Shown here: positions 42,028 through 49,650 of the stretch, piece by piece
Layout: every line of letters starts with the position of its first letter
Numbering within the stretch: position 1 is the first letter of the stretch
Assembly: GCA_035630615.1 (NCBI GenBank)
Contig: DASQKI010000085.1
Span: 4,242 to 68,241 of the forward strand
Reading direction: 5' to 3'
DNA from: DATFRX01 sp035630615
GTDB lineage: Bacteria; Actinomycetota; Actinomycetes; Propionibacteriales; Nocardioidaceae
DNA length: 64,000 nt
Made by a program: the position numbers and the translations under genes
Notes under the pieces: model-generated
Databases searched by the model: none
The model's input: only the letters and a program-made list of their open reading frames with translations
What the model was told of the DNA's origin: nothing

Positions 42028-44625
42028 ATGAGCGCTCAACCCCGACACTCGGCGCCCACGTTACGGGTGCCACTCGTGAAACGCCGCGAACTCCTTCGGG
42101 GTCTCAAGGTGGTTCTTCACGACGAAGGCCCTCAGATCGTTCTCCTTTCCGCCCCCGCTGGTTTCGGGAAGACGACGCTGGTCACGCAGTTCAGCAGTGC
42201 GGCCGCCGCGAATGGTGTGCCCGTCGCATGGGCGGACCTGGAGTTTGTGGGCAATAGCCCGCGGGCGATGTGGCACGCCATTCTCGCCGCGCTCGCGTCC
42301 TTGTCGACGTCCAGTGCCGAGGCCCTTCGCGGCCTTCGGAGGGACAGGCGACGGGTCGATGATCGATTCTTCGAGAAGCTTCAAGACGCGTTGTCTGAGT
42401 TGCCACGTCCGAGCCTGCTCGTGCTGGACGACCTCCAGGTTCTCTCGGGGTCGACGGCGGCAAGCCAGCTGAGTCTTCTGGTCCGGAGGCTGCCCGAATC
42501 CGTCCGCTTGATCATGGCGTCGCGACACGATCCGGAGTTTTCGCTCCACGACCTGCGGCTCGGGGGCCGGTTGGTCGAACTCCGGGCCAAGGACCTGGCG
42601 TTTACCCCTGCCGAGACCACCCAGGTGCTCTCCCGCAGCGGCCTCGATGCCGACGACATCGCCGCTGTGACCGAGCTGACGGAGGGCTGGCCAGCCGGCG
42701 TTCAGCTGGCACGCGTCCTGCTCAAGCAGCCCGGCGACGGCCGCCGGCTGGCCGCTCTCTTCAACTCCGAGTCGGGTCTCCTCGCCGACTATCTGTTCCA
42801 AGAGGCGTTTACCAGCCAGGACGCCGCGTCCCAGGATCTTCTGCTGCGGACAGCGATCGCATCCGAGATCAGTGATGGCCTGGCCACGGCCCTGACCGGG
42901 CGCTCGGATGCGGGCGAGGCGATAGCGGACATGGTCGACCTGGCGCCTTTGCTCAGTCGGTACGGCGACACCGAGACCGACGAGGTTCGATACCGCTACC
43001 ACCCGCTCTTGCGGTCCTACCTCGTGAGCGAGCTCGCGCGACGTGACCAAGAGCTGCTGCGAGCCACCCATCGGTCGGCCGCCACGTGGTACGCCAGGCA
43101 CGACGCGCATCTGGACGCAATCACCCATGCCAAGGCAAGCGAAGACACCGAACTCCTCGACGCCTACCTGGAGCGCTACGGCGCCGCCTTGATCAATATC
43201 GGGGAGAGTGACCGCTTACTCCATGTGCTCGCACGCGCTCCCTTGGCGCCAACCGCGTGGGAGGCCGTGGTCGGGGCCTGCGCAGCTCTTCGGTGCCAGC
43301 ACCTGACGACGGCGGCCCGCTGGCTGGCCCATCCGCACCAGCGAGGGCAGCCGGAGAACGCGCGACTGGCCTGGCTCCGTTCGTCGGTCACGCTCAAGCT
43401 GGCGTGTCTCAGTCAGCCGACCGAGCTGCCCGACGTGCCGGACTCCGACGCCGGACCTCACTCGGACGACGAGCTCGAGCTCTTGATCGCGCTCAACCGC
43501 AGCTCCGCCTTGCTCAGCGTCGGCGAGACGGCGGTCGAGAGCGAGCTGAAGAATGCGCTCGACCTAGCGAGCATGCTGGGCCGGCCGGCGGCCGAGGTGC
43601 AGGCCCGAGTGCTGCTGGCTGCGGCAGCGCTCGGAGACGGCGACTTCGTCACGACCAGGGCGCGGGTCGAGGCGGCTCGCACCCGTGTCGTCGAGCTCGA
43701 CGACGTAGACGACTCCTCGCTCGGCCTGCTCGAGGTCGTCGCCGCATGGGTTGCCTACGAAGATCTGGACGATCCCTCGGGCCAGCGACACCTCGACGCC
43801 TGGCGGGCGGAGGACGGCCACGCGATGGAAGCATCCGTCGCGTCGACGGCGTTGCGCCTCGCCGACCTGCTCCAGCACATCGTTACCCCCGAACCACGCG
43901 AACACGGCGACGTCGGGTCCTATCTCGTGGAGGACGTGCTGACGGTCCTGCCGGCCCCACTCCAGGTCATGGCGCTGTCGACCGCTCTTCGCACCACCCT
44001 GGACATCGGGCGACCGGACCTCGTACGTCAGGCCTTGGATCGGGCGTCGTCGGTGCTGGGGCGCAGCGGTGACGTCGTCACCATGCAGGCCCTCGTCCTG
44101 ACGGCACAACATCGCGATGACCTCGCAAGCCAGATCCTCGAACCGGTCATCACCGCGCAAAATGGCTGTCGCGCGCCGGCCTCGCTCGTCGAAGCGCTGA
44201 TGCTCGCAACGACCCATGCTGTCCACGCCGAGCATCCGTACGAGGCGTTCTCCTACCTCAAGCGCGCTATCGTCGCCGCTCGCGAGTGCGGCGGCTATCG
44301 TCATCTCGCCCTGGCGCCTCCTGAGGTCCACGCGTTCATGGCTGAGCGCGCCGAGCGTCTCAGCGAGCACCGCCAGGTCGTCGAGAAGGTGCTCTCCTAC
44401 GCCAACACCACCACGCAACGTCATCGACAGATCAGCCCACTCACAGACCGCGAGCTCGACATCCTTCGTGAGCTGCAGACGCTCAATCCGGTCGATGAGA
44501 TCGCCGACAACCTGTTGATCTCGACCAACACGGTGAAGACCCACATCCGAGGCGTTTATCGCAAGCTGGGGGTTCGGTCGCGCAAGGATGCGGTCGCAGT
44601 CGCGCGCCGGCGCGGGATTTTGTAA
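42028..44625 (+). CDS. LuxR-family MalT-type (LAL-like) ATP-dependent regulator
   Basis: An 865-residue regulator. After PTLRVPLVKRRELLRGL the STAND-type P-loop APAGFGKTTL lies at 42-51 and Walker B at LLVLDDLQVLSG; the middle 500 residues are helical repeats like those of MalT. The last 65 residues are a LuxR HTH (SPLTDRELDILRELQTLNPV, NTVKTHIRGVYRKLGVRSRK). It should act as an ATP-driven, inducer-dependent activator. ATG 42028 is preferred; an upstream GTG would add 39 low-complexity residues. The target is unknown; neighbouring small membrane genes are candidates. Confidence 0.9.
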   Translation: MSAQPRHSAPTLRVPLVKRRELLRGLKVVLHDEGPQIVLLSAPAGFGKTTLVTQFSSAAAANGVPVAWADLEFVGNSPRAMWHAILAALASLSTSSAEALRGLRRDRRRVDDRFFEKLQDALSELPRPSLLVLDDLQVLSGSTAASQLSLLVRRLPESVRLIMASRHDPEFSLHDLRLGGRLVELRAKDLAFTPAETTQVLSRSGLDADDIAAVTELTEGWPAGVQLARVLLKQPGDGRRLAALFNSESGLLADYLFQEAFTSQDAASQDLLLRTAIASEISDGLATALTGRSDAGEAIADMVDLAPLLSRYGDTETDEVRYRYHPLLRSYLVSELARRDQELLRATHRSAATWYARHDAHLDAITHAKASEDTELLDAYLERYGAALINIGESDRLLHVLARAPLAPTAWEAVVGACAALRCQHLTTAARWLAHPHQRGQPENARLAWLRSSVTLKLACLSQPTELPDVPDSDAGPHSDDELELLIALNRSSALLSVGETAVESELKNALDLASMLGRPAAEVQARVLLAAAALGDGDFVTTRARVEAARTRVVELDDVDDSSLGLLEVVAAWVAYEDLDDPSGQRHLDAWRAEDGHAMEASVASTALRLADLLQHIVTPEPREHGDVGSYLVEDVLTVLPAPLQVMALSTALRTTLDIGRPDLVRQALDRASSVLGRSGDVVTMQALVLTAQHRDDLASQILEPVITAQNGCRAPASLVEALMLATTHAVHAEHPYEAFSYLKRAIVAARECGGYRHLALAPPEVHAFMAERAERLSEHRQVVEKVLSYANTTTQRHRQISPLTDRELDILRELQTLNPVDEIADNLLISTNTVKTHIRGVYRKLGVRSRKDAVAVARRRGIL

Positions 44626-44664
44626 CGAACGTCGGCTCAGGCCGTCGACCTCGGGGCTGCTTCG

Positions 44665-45165
44665 TCAGTGCGACAGCAGCGCTTTGAGGACGACGAGGAT
44701 GAGGCCGAGCGCAAGGTTGACCACCGCCGAGAGGGCGATGATCCACGGCTTGGCACCGTTTGCCACGGCCGCGACCATCGCCCAGCCGACCTGGCCGGCC
44801 ACCGCGACACTGAGCGCCAGCCATGCCGTCGACGTGTCCGACAGCCCCAGCAGCACGCCGACCATCGCCGCGGCCGCCGGTGGTATCACCGCCTCCGCGA
44901 TCGGACGCTCGCGTTGCGCCACTCGACGGATCGTTCGCCAATTCAGGTGATCGGGAGGATGCGCACCGCCGAACAGCTGGGCGTAGACGTGTGCGAGCCA
45001 GAAAACGAGGCCGGTCGCAAGGAGCAAGATGGCCAGCAGTGCGGGCTTGGGGGCCGAGTCCGCCGGGCTCGTCCCCGCGACGACCGATCCGGCGAGCAAT
45101 GAACCGTAGATCGCACCGGCGTAGTCCCTCCCACCGCTCGCGAGCTCAGCATCGCCGGTCGTCAT
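44665..45165 (-). CDS. Four/five-helix membrane protein of unknown function
   Basis: A 166-residue protein with helices at ALLAILLLATGLVFWLAHVY, IPPAAAAMVGVLLGLSDTST, ALSVAVAGQVGWAMVAAVAN and IIALSAVVNLALGLILVVLK. A GGAGGG site lies before ATG 45165; the longer start is rejected. It converges on the LuxR-type gene. Its start region is divergent from the DUF6325 gene at 45342. No family beyond general integral membrane character was recognised. Confidence 0.7.
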   Translation of the reverse strand: MTTGDAELASGGRDYAGAIYGSLLAGSVVAGTSPADSAPKPALLAILLLATGLVFWLAHVYAQLFGGAHPPDHLNWRTIRRVAQRERPIAEAVIPPAAAAMVGVLLGLSDTSTAWLALSVAVAGQVGWAMVAAVANGAKPWIIALSAVVNLALGLILVVLKALLSH

Positions 45166-45341
45166 CAGTGATCCGCCCTCCAGCCATCGGTGCCACGCCC
45201 ATGACAGCAGCCGGCCCAAGGACCGTCCTCGCCCACAAGGGGTGACCACGACCGGATGGCGAATTCACCCACTCCGGGGGATCCGAACACGCGACCCGGG
45301 GCCGGATCGTGTGACGGGGGTACTCGACGGAGGTGTGTGCT

Positions 45342-45875
45342 ATGGCGGTAGGCCCGATCCAGTTGCTCGTTCTCGGCTTCGACAAGCCGCAATTCGAAGG
45401 CGACGTCGTGCGGCAGATCCGGCGCCTTGCCGACGAAGACTCGGTCCGCCTCATCGACTCGCTGACCGTGTTCAAGGACGCCAACGGCGAGACCGCGGTC
45501 GTCCAGGCGAACACCCTCACGCCGGAGCATGCCGGCGAGGTCGGCGCCGTCATCGGCGGACTCATCGGCCTCGGCGGAGCCGGTGGAGAGGGAGCCGTAG
45601 AGGGCGTGCTGGCGGGCGCCGCCGCGATGGAGAGCGGGGAGGGAGTGTTTTCGGCGGAGCAGGCGCGCGAGATCGTCGAGGACATCCCGCCAAACTCCGC
45701 GGCCGCGCTCCTCCTGCTCGAGCATCGCTGGGCCATTCCGCTGCGGGACGCGATCGTGCAAGCCGGTGGATTCCGGATCACCGACGGGTTCCTCAGCCCA
45801 AAGGATCTCATCGAAGTCGGGCTCGCCGCCGCGGAGGAGGCCGACGCGCTGGCCGCCTGGGAAGCCCCACGCTGA
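45342..45875 (+). CDS. DUF6325/DUF1269-like protein
   Basis: A 177-residue protein. IQLLVLGFDKPQFEGDVVRQ and DSVRLIDSLTVFKDANGETA followed by a Gly/Ala-rich central segment and EVGLAAAEEADALAAWEA match the DUF6325 (formerly DUF1269-like) group, small proteins predicted to regulate or sense at membranes. The Gly-rich centre (AVIGGLIGLGGAGGEGAVEG) is too short for certain membrane insertion. A GGAGG site precedes ATG 45342. Often associated with stress-induced genes in actinobacteria. Confidence 0.8.
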   Translation: MAVGPIQLLVLGFDKPQFEGDVVRQIRRLADEDSVRLIDSLTVFKDANGETAVVQANTLTPEHAGEVGAVIGGLIGLGGAGGEGAVEGVLAGAAAMESGEGVFSAEQAREIVEDIPPNSAAALLLLEHRWAIPLRDAIVQAGGFRITDGFLSPKDLIEVGLAAAEEADALAAWEAPR

Positions 45876-46007
45876 CCGCGATGGCCCCCGGCGAGAGCGC
45901 GACGCCGCCCGAGTACGGTAAGACAGAAGCCGAAGTGAAACACAACTGAAGGCAAGGCCGGATTGACTGCTCAGGTCAATCGCCAAACACTCGGGGAGCC
46001 TTCCCAC

Positions 46008-46169
46008 ATGAACACGCATTCGCCCTCATACGGCCCGCCGCCGCACCCGTACGGACAGACCACGCGGCCTCCCGGACCGATCGCCACCGTACTCGTCGCC
46101 CTCGCGATCATGGTTGGACTGATCGCGGCGACCGGCATCCTCGCGCTCCTGCTGCCGTTCAGCCGCTAG
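46008..46169 (+). CDS. Small single-pass membrane protein
   Basis: A 53-residue protein: a Pro/Tyr/His-rich cytoplasmic start (MNTHSPSYGPPPHPYGQ) and one helix (VLVALAIMVGLIAATGILAL). A start at 45963 would give 68 residues. It is 13 bp before the Nudix gene, so they may be co-transcribed. Small Pro-rich/TM proteins of this sort are common in actinobacteria; no function known. Confidence 0.55.
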   Translation: MNTHSPSYGPPPHPYGQTTRPPGPIATVLVALAIMVGLIAATGILALLLPFSR

Positions 46170-46182
46170 TCGGAGCGACCCG

Positions 46183-46593
46183 ATGAGCGTCCGCATCCCC
46201 TGCGTCGGCGCCATCGTCCGCGACGACGAGACGCGCCTCCTCGTCATTCGGCGCGGGCATCCGCCGGCGACTGGCACGTGGACCCTGCCAGGCGGCCGGG
46301 TCGAGCCCGGCGAGACTCACGAGCGCGCCTGCGTCCGCGAGCTGCTCGAGGAGACCGGACTCGAGGTCGAGGTCGGTGGCCTGGTCGGGCAGGTCGAGCG
46401 GGACGCACCGGGCGGCGACACGTTCGTCATCGACGACTACGCATGCCGCGTGATCGGGGGTCGGCTCCGCGCGGGTGACGACGCGACCGATGCCCGCTTC
46501 GTCACCGATGCCGAGTTGGCCGACCTCCCGCTCGCCCCCCATCTGTGGGAGACCCTCCAGCAGTGGGGCGAGATCGGAGTGACAGACGACTAG
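46183..46593 (+). CDS. Nudix hydrolase
   Basis: A 136-residue Nudix protein. The Nudix box is complete: G-x5-E-x7-REUxEExGU in GRVEPGETHERACVRELLEE followed by TGL. CVGAIVRDDETRLLVIRRG and TWTLPGG are typical flanks. It would hydrolyse nucleoside diphosphate derivatives, possibly oxidised nucleotides or NADH; the exact substrate is not clear. ATG 46183 follows the small membrane gene by 13 bp. Converges on the histidine phosphatase gene. Confidence 0.92.
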   Translation: MSVRIPCVGAIVRDDETRLLVIRRGHPPATGTWTLPGGRVEPGETHERACVRELLEETGLEVEVGGLVGQVERDAPGGDTFVIDDYACRVIGGRLRAGDDATDARFVTDAELADLPLAPHLWETLQQWGEIGVTDD

Positions 46594-46618
46594 GCGAGCG
46601 GGAAATCCGCGCTGTTGT

Positions 46619-47185
46619 TCAGACGTTCCAGCGCAAGATGACCGGTGTTTCACGTTCGTAGCCGAGCGTGCTCACCGTTGCCGTGTCGAGTCGGTAGAGC
46701 CGCCCCTCGGCGCCGGTCTGACCGAGCCACCGGGCCGTCAGCACGCGCAACGCGTGACCGTGACCGAACACCAGAGTCGTCCCGCCCGCCTCGCGAGCGC
46801 CGGCGATGACGCGATCGATGCGGCGCGCGACGTCGTCGCCGGACTCGCCATCGGGGACGCCATGGGTCCAGAGGCTCCAGTCGGGGACCCGTTCGCGGAT
46901 CTGCACGGTCGTGAGACCTTCATACGCCCCGTAGCCCCACTCGACGAGATCCGGATCGACCTGTGCGTCGGGGTAACCGGCGAGCTCGGCGGTGTGACGC
47001 GCCCGGATCCGGGGGCTCGTCACTACTCGGTCGAAGCGCTGACTCGCCAACCGGTCGGCGAGCGAACGCGCGGCCGCCTCGCCGTCGGGCAGCAACGGCA
47101 GGTCGGTCGTGCTGGTGTGCCGACCGGACCGACTCCACTCCGTCGGGCCGTGCCGGGCCAGCCACATCGTCACGCCGGCGGTCAT
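46619..47185 (-). CDS. Histidine phosphatase family protein (phosphoglycerate-mutase-like)
   Basis: A 188-residue histidine phosphatase. The catalytic RHG is in WLARHGPTEWSRSGRHTS; the second Arg in VVTSPRIRARHTAELAG, the Glu in DPDLVEWGYGAYEGLTT and the second His in LVFGHGHALRVLTARW complete the site. Likely substrates are phosphate monoesters. ATG 47185 overlaps the upstream stop by one base (TGATG); longer upstream extensions are antisense-like. Co-transcribed with the membrane gene that follows on the plus-side coordinates. Confidence 0.92.
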   Translation of the reverse strand: MTAGVTMWLARHGPTEWSRSGRHTSTTDLPLLPDGEAAARSLADRLASQRFDRVVTSPRIRARHTAELAGYPDAQVDPDLVEWGYGAYEGLTTVQIRERVPDWSLWTHGVPDGESGDDVARRIDRVIAGAREAGGTTLVFGHGHALRVLTARWLGQTGAEGRLYRLDTATVSTLGYERETPVILRWNV

Positions 47186-47718
47186 CAGGTCCGCTCGTTC
47201 TGTATCCACGTGGCAACCGAGATGCCGGCGACGGCCATCGTCACCATGAGCAGCCAACTGGCGGACGGTTGATAACCCTCTTGGCCGAATCGGCCGGAGC
47301 CGTCTTCTTGGTGCACGCAGTAGACGACGACCAAATAGAGCAGAGCGAACAGCGCACCCACGCCCTGGACGAATCGCGCCGATTCTGCCTCGGTCATCAT
47401 GGCCAGACCCACGACAAAGAGCACCTGCAGGACGAGCGCGACACCCGCGAGGATCATGAGCGTGTTCAGATCCCGGTCGTTGGCTTGTCGCACCAACCCG
47501 ACGAGCGTCACCGGATCGCCGTCGGCGCGAAACTCGGCGTCGCCCACGAAGTCGGTGGCACCTCGCGGACTGAACGTCGGCCAGAACAGCATCAGAACGG
47601 CCACCGTCAACACGGGCCACAGCGCGGCCCGACGGTCGGCTCGGTAGACGTCGGCTTGGAGTCGGTCGACGGTGCGTCGAAGCCGATCGAGGCTCTTTAC
47701 GAGATCTGTGTCGGCCAT
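47185..47718 (-). CDS. Membrane protein of unknown function
   Basis: A 177-residue protein with an N-terminal amphipathic/coiled segment (KSLDRLRRTVDRLQADVYRA) and four helices: ALWPVLTVAVLMLFWP, LNTLMILAGVALVLQVLFVV, GVGALFALLYLVVVYCV and WLLMVTMAVAGISVATWI. It overlaps the histidine phosphatase start and lies 4 bp after the MaoC gene, so the three form one operon. No family recognised. Confidence 0.75.
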   Translation of the reverse strand: MADTDLVKSLDRLRRTVDRLQADVYRADRRAALWPVLTVAVLMLFWPTFSPRGATDFVGDAEFRADGDPVTLVGLVRQANDRDLNTLMILAGVALVLQVLFVVGLAMMTEAESARFVQGVGALFALLYLVVVYCVHQEDGSGRFGQEGYQPSASWLLMVTMAVAGISVATWIQNERT

Positions 47719-47722
47719 CGGC

Positions 47723-48232
47723 TCAGTCGCTCTCCACTGTCACGGGTCGCCCCGGCTGATCGCCACCACGCGCGTCCAGGTAGCTCTGCTTGGGCACCAT
47801 GACCTTGCGCCTGAAAACGCATACGAGGGTGCCGTCTTGGTTGTGGCCCTTGGTCTCCACGTGCACGATGCCCCGATCGTCCTTGGACTTGCTCTCCCAC
47901 TTGTCGAGCACGGCCGTCTCACCGTAGATCGTGTCGCCGTGAAAAGTAGGGGCCACATGGCGCAACGACTCGATCTCGAGATTGGCGATGGCCTTGCCCG
48001 ACACGTCCGGCACGCTCATGCCGAGCAACAGCGAATAGATGTAGTTGCCGACGACGACGTTGCGACCGAACTGCGTCGTCTCCTCCGCATAGTGCGCGTC
48101 GAGATGCAGCGGATGGTGGTTCATCGTCAGCAGGCAGAACAGGTGATCGTCGTACTCGGTGACCGTCTTGCCCGGCCAGTGCTTGTAGATCGCGCCGACA
48201 TCGAACTCCTCGTACGTACGTCCGAACTGCAT
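47723..48232 (-). CDS. MaoC-like hydratase/dehydratase
   Basis: A 169-residue hotdog-fold enoyl hydratase-type protein. GRTYEEFDVGAIYKHWPGKT, then NHHPLHLDAHYAEETTQFGR (hydratase 2 motif with Asp and His) and VGNYIYSLLLGMSVPDVSGK are family features. It hydrates or dehydrates acyl-CoA substrates such as branched or mesaconyl-type CoA esters; the substrate is not certain. Transcribed with the membrane protein and histidine phosphatase genes. Confidence 0.9.
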   Translation of the reverse strand: MQFGRTYEEFDVGAIYKHWPGKTVTEYDDHLFCLLTMNHHPLHLDAHYAEETTQFGRNVVVGNYIYSLLLGMSVPDVSGKAIANLEIESLRHVAPTFHGDTIYGETAVLDKWESKSKDDRGIVHVETKGHNQDGTLVCVFRRKVMVPKQSYLDARGGDQPGRPVTVESD

Positions 48233-48290
48233 CGGCGGCTCCTTTCGGTCGGACGGCGACCGAGCGTAGTACGCCCTGGCGCCGACCGCC

Positions 48291-48764
48291 TCATCCGCGC
48301 CAAGCCAGCTTGGTCAGCAGGTTTTGCGCCTCCTCCGCATGCTGGTACTGGCAGAGCACGTCGTAGGTCGTCGCGACGACGCTGCTCGTGGACGTGAAGT
48401 CGCGCTTGCCGCCGGTCATCGCATAACCGATGATGCCCATGACCGCTCCGAAAACGGCGCCGGCGATGACCGTCATGACGACCAACAGGAGCCAGTTGTT
48501 GCTCTCCGACGCGAACAACGCCAAGACCGCACCGACGAACAGTCCCCACCAGGCACCGCCGGCAGCCCCGGTCGCCGCCGCGCGGTTGCGGTCGAACCGT
48601 CCGGTGACCCGCTCCACCATGCGCAGGCCGTTGCCGACGATGGTGACGTGTTGCACCGGGAAGCCCTCGTCGGACAAGAAGTCGACCGCGCGCTGAGCCT
48701 GCTCGTAGGTTTCGTAGGTTCCGACGGTCGTGCCCGACGGCGGCACCGGCATCTTCATCGGCAT
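48291..48764 (-). CDS. General-stress-protein-17M-like membrane protein
   Basis: A 157-residue protein. TVGTYETYEQAQRAVDFLSD with VQHVTIVGNGLRMVERVTGR is the YflT/GSP17M (PF11181) domain, followed by a Gly/Ala helical hairpin (AATGAAGGAWWGLFVGAVLA, IAGAVFGAVMGIIGYAMTGG) and a short tail. Widespread in actinobacteria and often stress-regulated. A GGAGGGAG site precedes ATG 48764. The start of the adjoining longer ORF is rejected as out of character. Confidence 0.85.
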   Translation of the reverse strand: MPMKMPVPPSGTTVGTYETYEQAQRAVDFLSDEGFPVQHVTIVGNGLRMVERVTGRFDRNRAAATGAAGGAWWGLFVGAVLALFASESNNWLLLVVMTVIAGAVFGAVMGIIGYAMTGGKRDFTSTSSVVATTYDVLCQYQHAEEAQNLLTKLAWRG

Positions 48765-48887
48765 AGCGGACTCCCTCCAGACTCCCTGTCTCCATCGTCG
48801 CACCATGCACTGAAACGCGCCCGAGGGACGTGAGCCGCGAGCCGCTAGGCTGGCGTGGGTCATCTCACCGGACTCGGGAAGGTAGTT

Positions 48888-49610
48888 GTGAGCAGCCAAC
48901 CGCCGCCGCCAAACCAGCCACCCTATGGTCAGCCGCCACCGGGTCAGCAACCGCCTCCGCCGCCGGGCGGGCCGCCGCCGGGACAGCCCTATGGGCGACA
49001 GCCCTACGGCCAGCAGCCGTATGGTCCGCCGCCGCAGTCCAATTCCAGCCGCGCATTGATCGCGGTCATCCTCATCGTCGCACTCGTGGTGGCCGGCGGC
49101 GCGGTAGGCGGCTTCCTCCTGATCGGGGGCGACGACAGCGAGAGCTCGGGCGGAGGCTCCCTCGCGGGCGACGGCTATTCGTACACGATCCCGGACGAGT
49201 GGAGCGACGCGTCCGCTCAGGGCCAGTCGCAGGGCGTCGACACCATCGTGCGGGCCGACGACGCGGAGTCCGACTTCCACACCAACATCCTGGTTGAGGT
49301 CGACCCGGCGTCCGGCGTCACTGATCCCGCCGAGATCCAGAATCAATGGGCATCCAATATCGCTGGTTCAGTCGGCGCGACTCCGAGTCCGATCGACGGC
49401 ACCACCATCGACGGCAACGACTCCGTCGGCATCCGCCTCGAGACGACCGCAGAGGACGTGGACGTCGTCCAGGTGGCCTATCTCGTGATCAACGACGACA
49501 AGGTCTACTCGATCGCCCTGAGCACCGCCGCCGATGCGGAGGACACGTCCACCGAGACCTTCCAGGAGCTTCTCGAAAGTTGGTCGTGGGAGCCCAGCGA
49601 AGGCGCCTGA
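48888..49610 (+). CDS. Pro-rich single-pass exported protein (serine/threonine-kinase-associated type)
   Basis: A 240-residue protein. A cytoplasmic Pro/Gln/Tyr-rich stretch (PPPPNQPPYGQPPPGQQPPP) precedes a helix (ALIAVILIVALVVAGGAVGG) and a 160-residue extracytoplasmic domain (GYSYTIPDEWSDAS to FQELLESWSWEP), resembling the PsbP/LpqN-like domain with DUF-type function. The start is GTG 48888 with a GGAAGG site. It converges on the first afsR-type gene with a hairpin between. Confidence 0.75.
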   Translation: MSSQPPPPNQPPYGQPPPGQQPPPPPGGPPPGQPYGRQPYGQQPYGPPPQSNSSRALIAVILIVALVVAGGAVGGFLLIGGDDSESSGGGSLAGDGYSYTIPDEWSDASAQGQSQGVDTIVRADDAESDFHTNILVEVDPASGVTDPAEIQNQWASNIAGSVGATPSPIDGTTIDGNDSVGIRLETTAEDVDVVQVAYLVINDDKVYSIALSTAADAEDTSTETFQELLESWSWEPSEGA

Positions 49611-49615
49611 GTCAG

Positions 49616-49650
49616 CGACAGCGTCGGCGTCTCAGGCGTTGACGCTGTCG
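49616..49650. terminator. Bidirectional hairpin between convergent genes
   Basis: CGACAGCGTC (49616-49625) and GACGCTGTCG (49641-49650) pair perfectly with a 15-nt loop. It lies between the 49610 stop and overlaps the last codons of the leftward AfsR-type gene. No T-run. Confidence 0.6.
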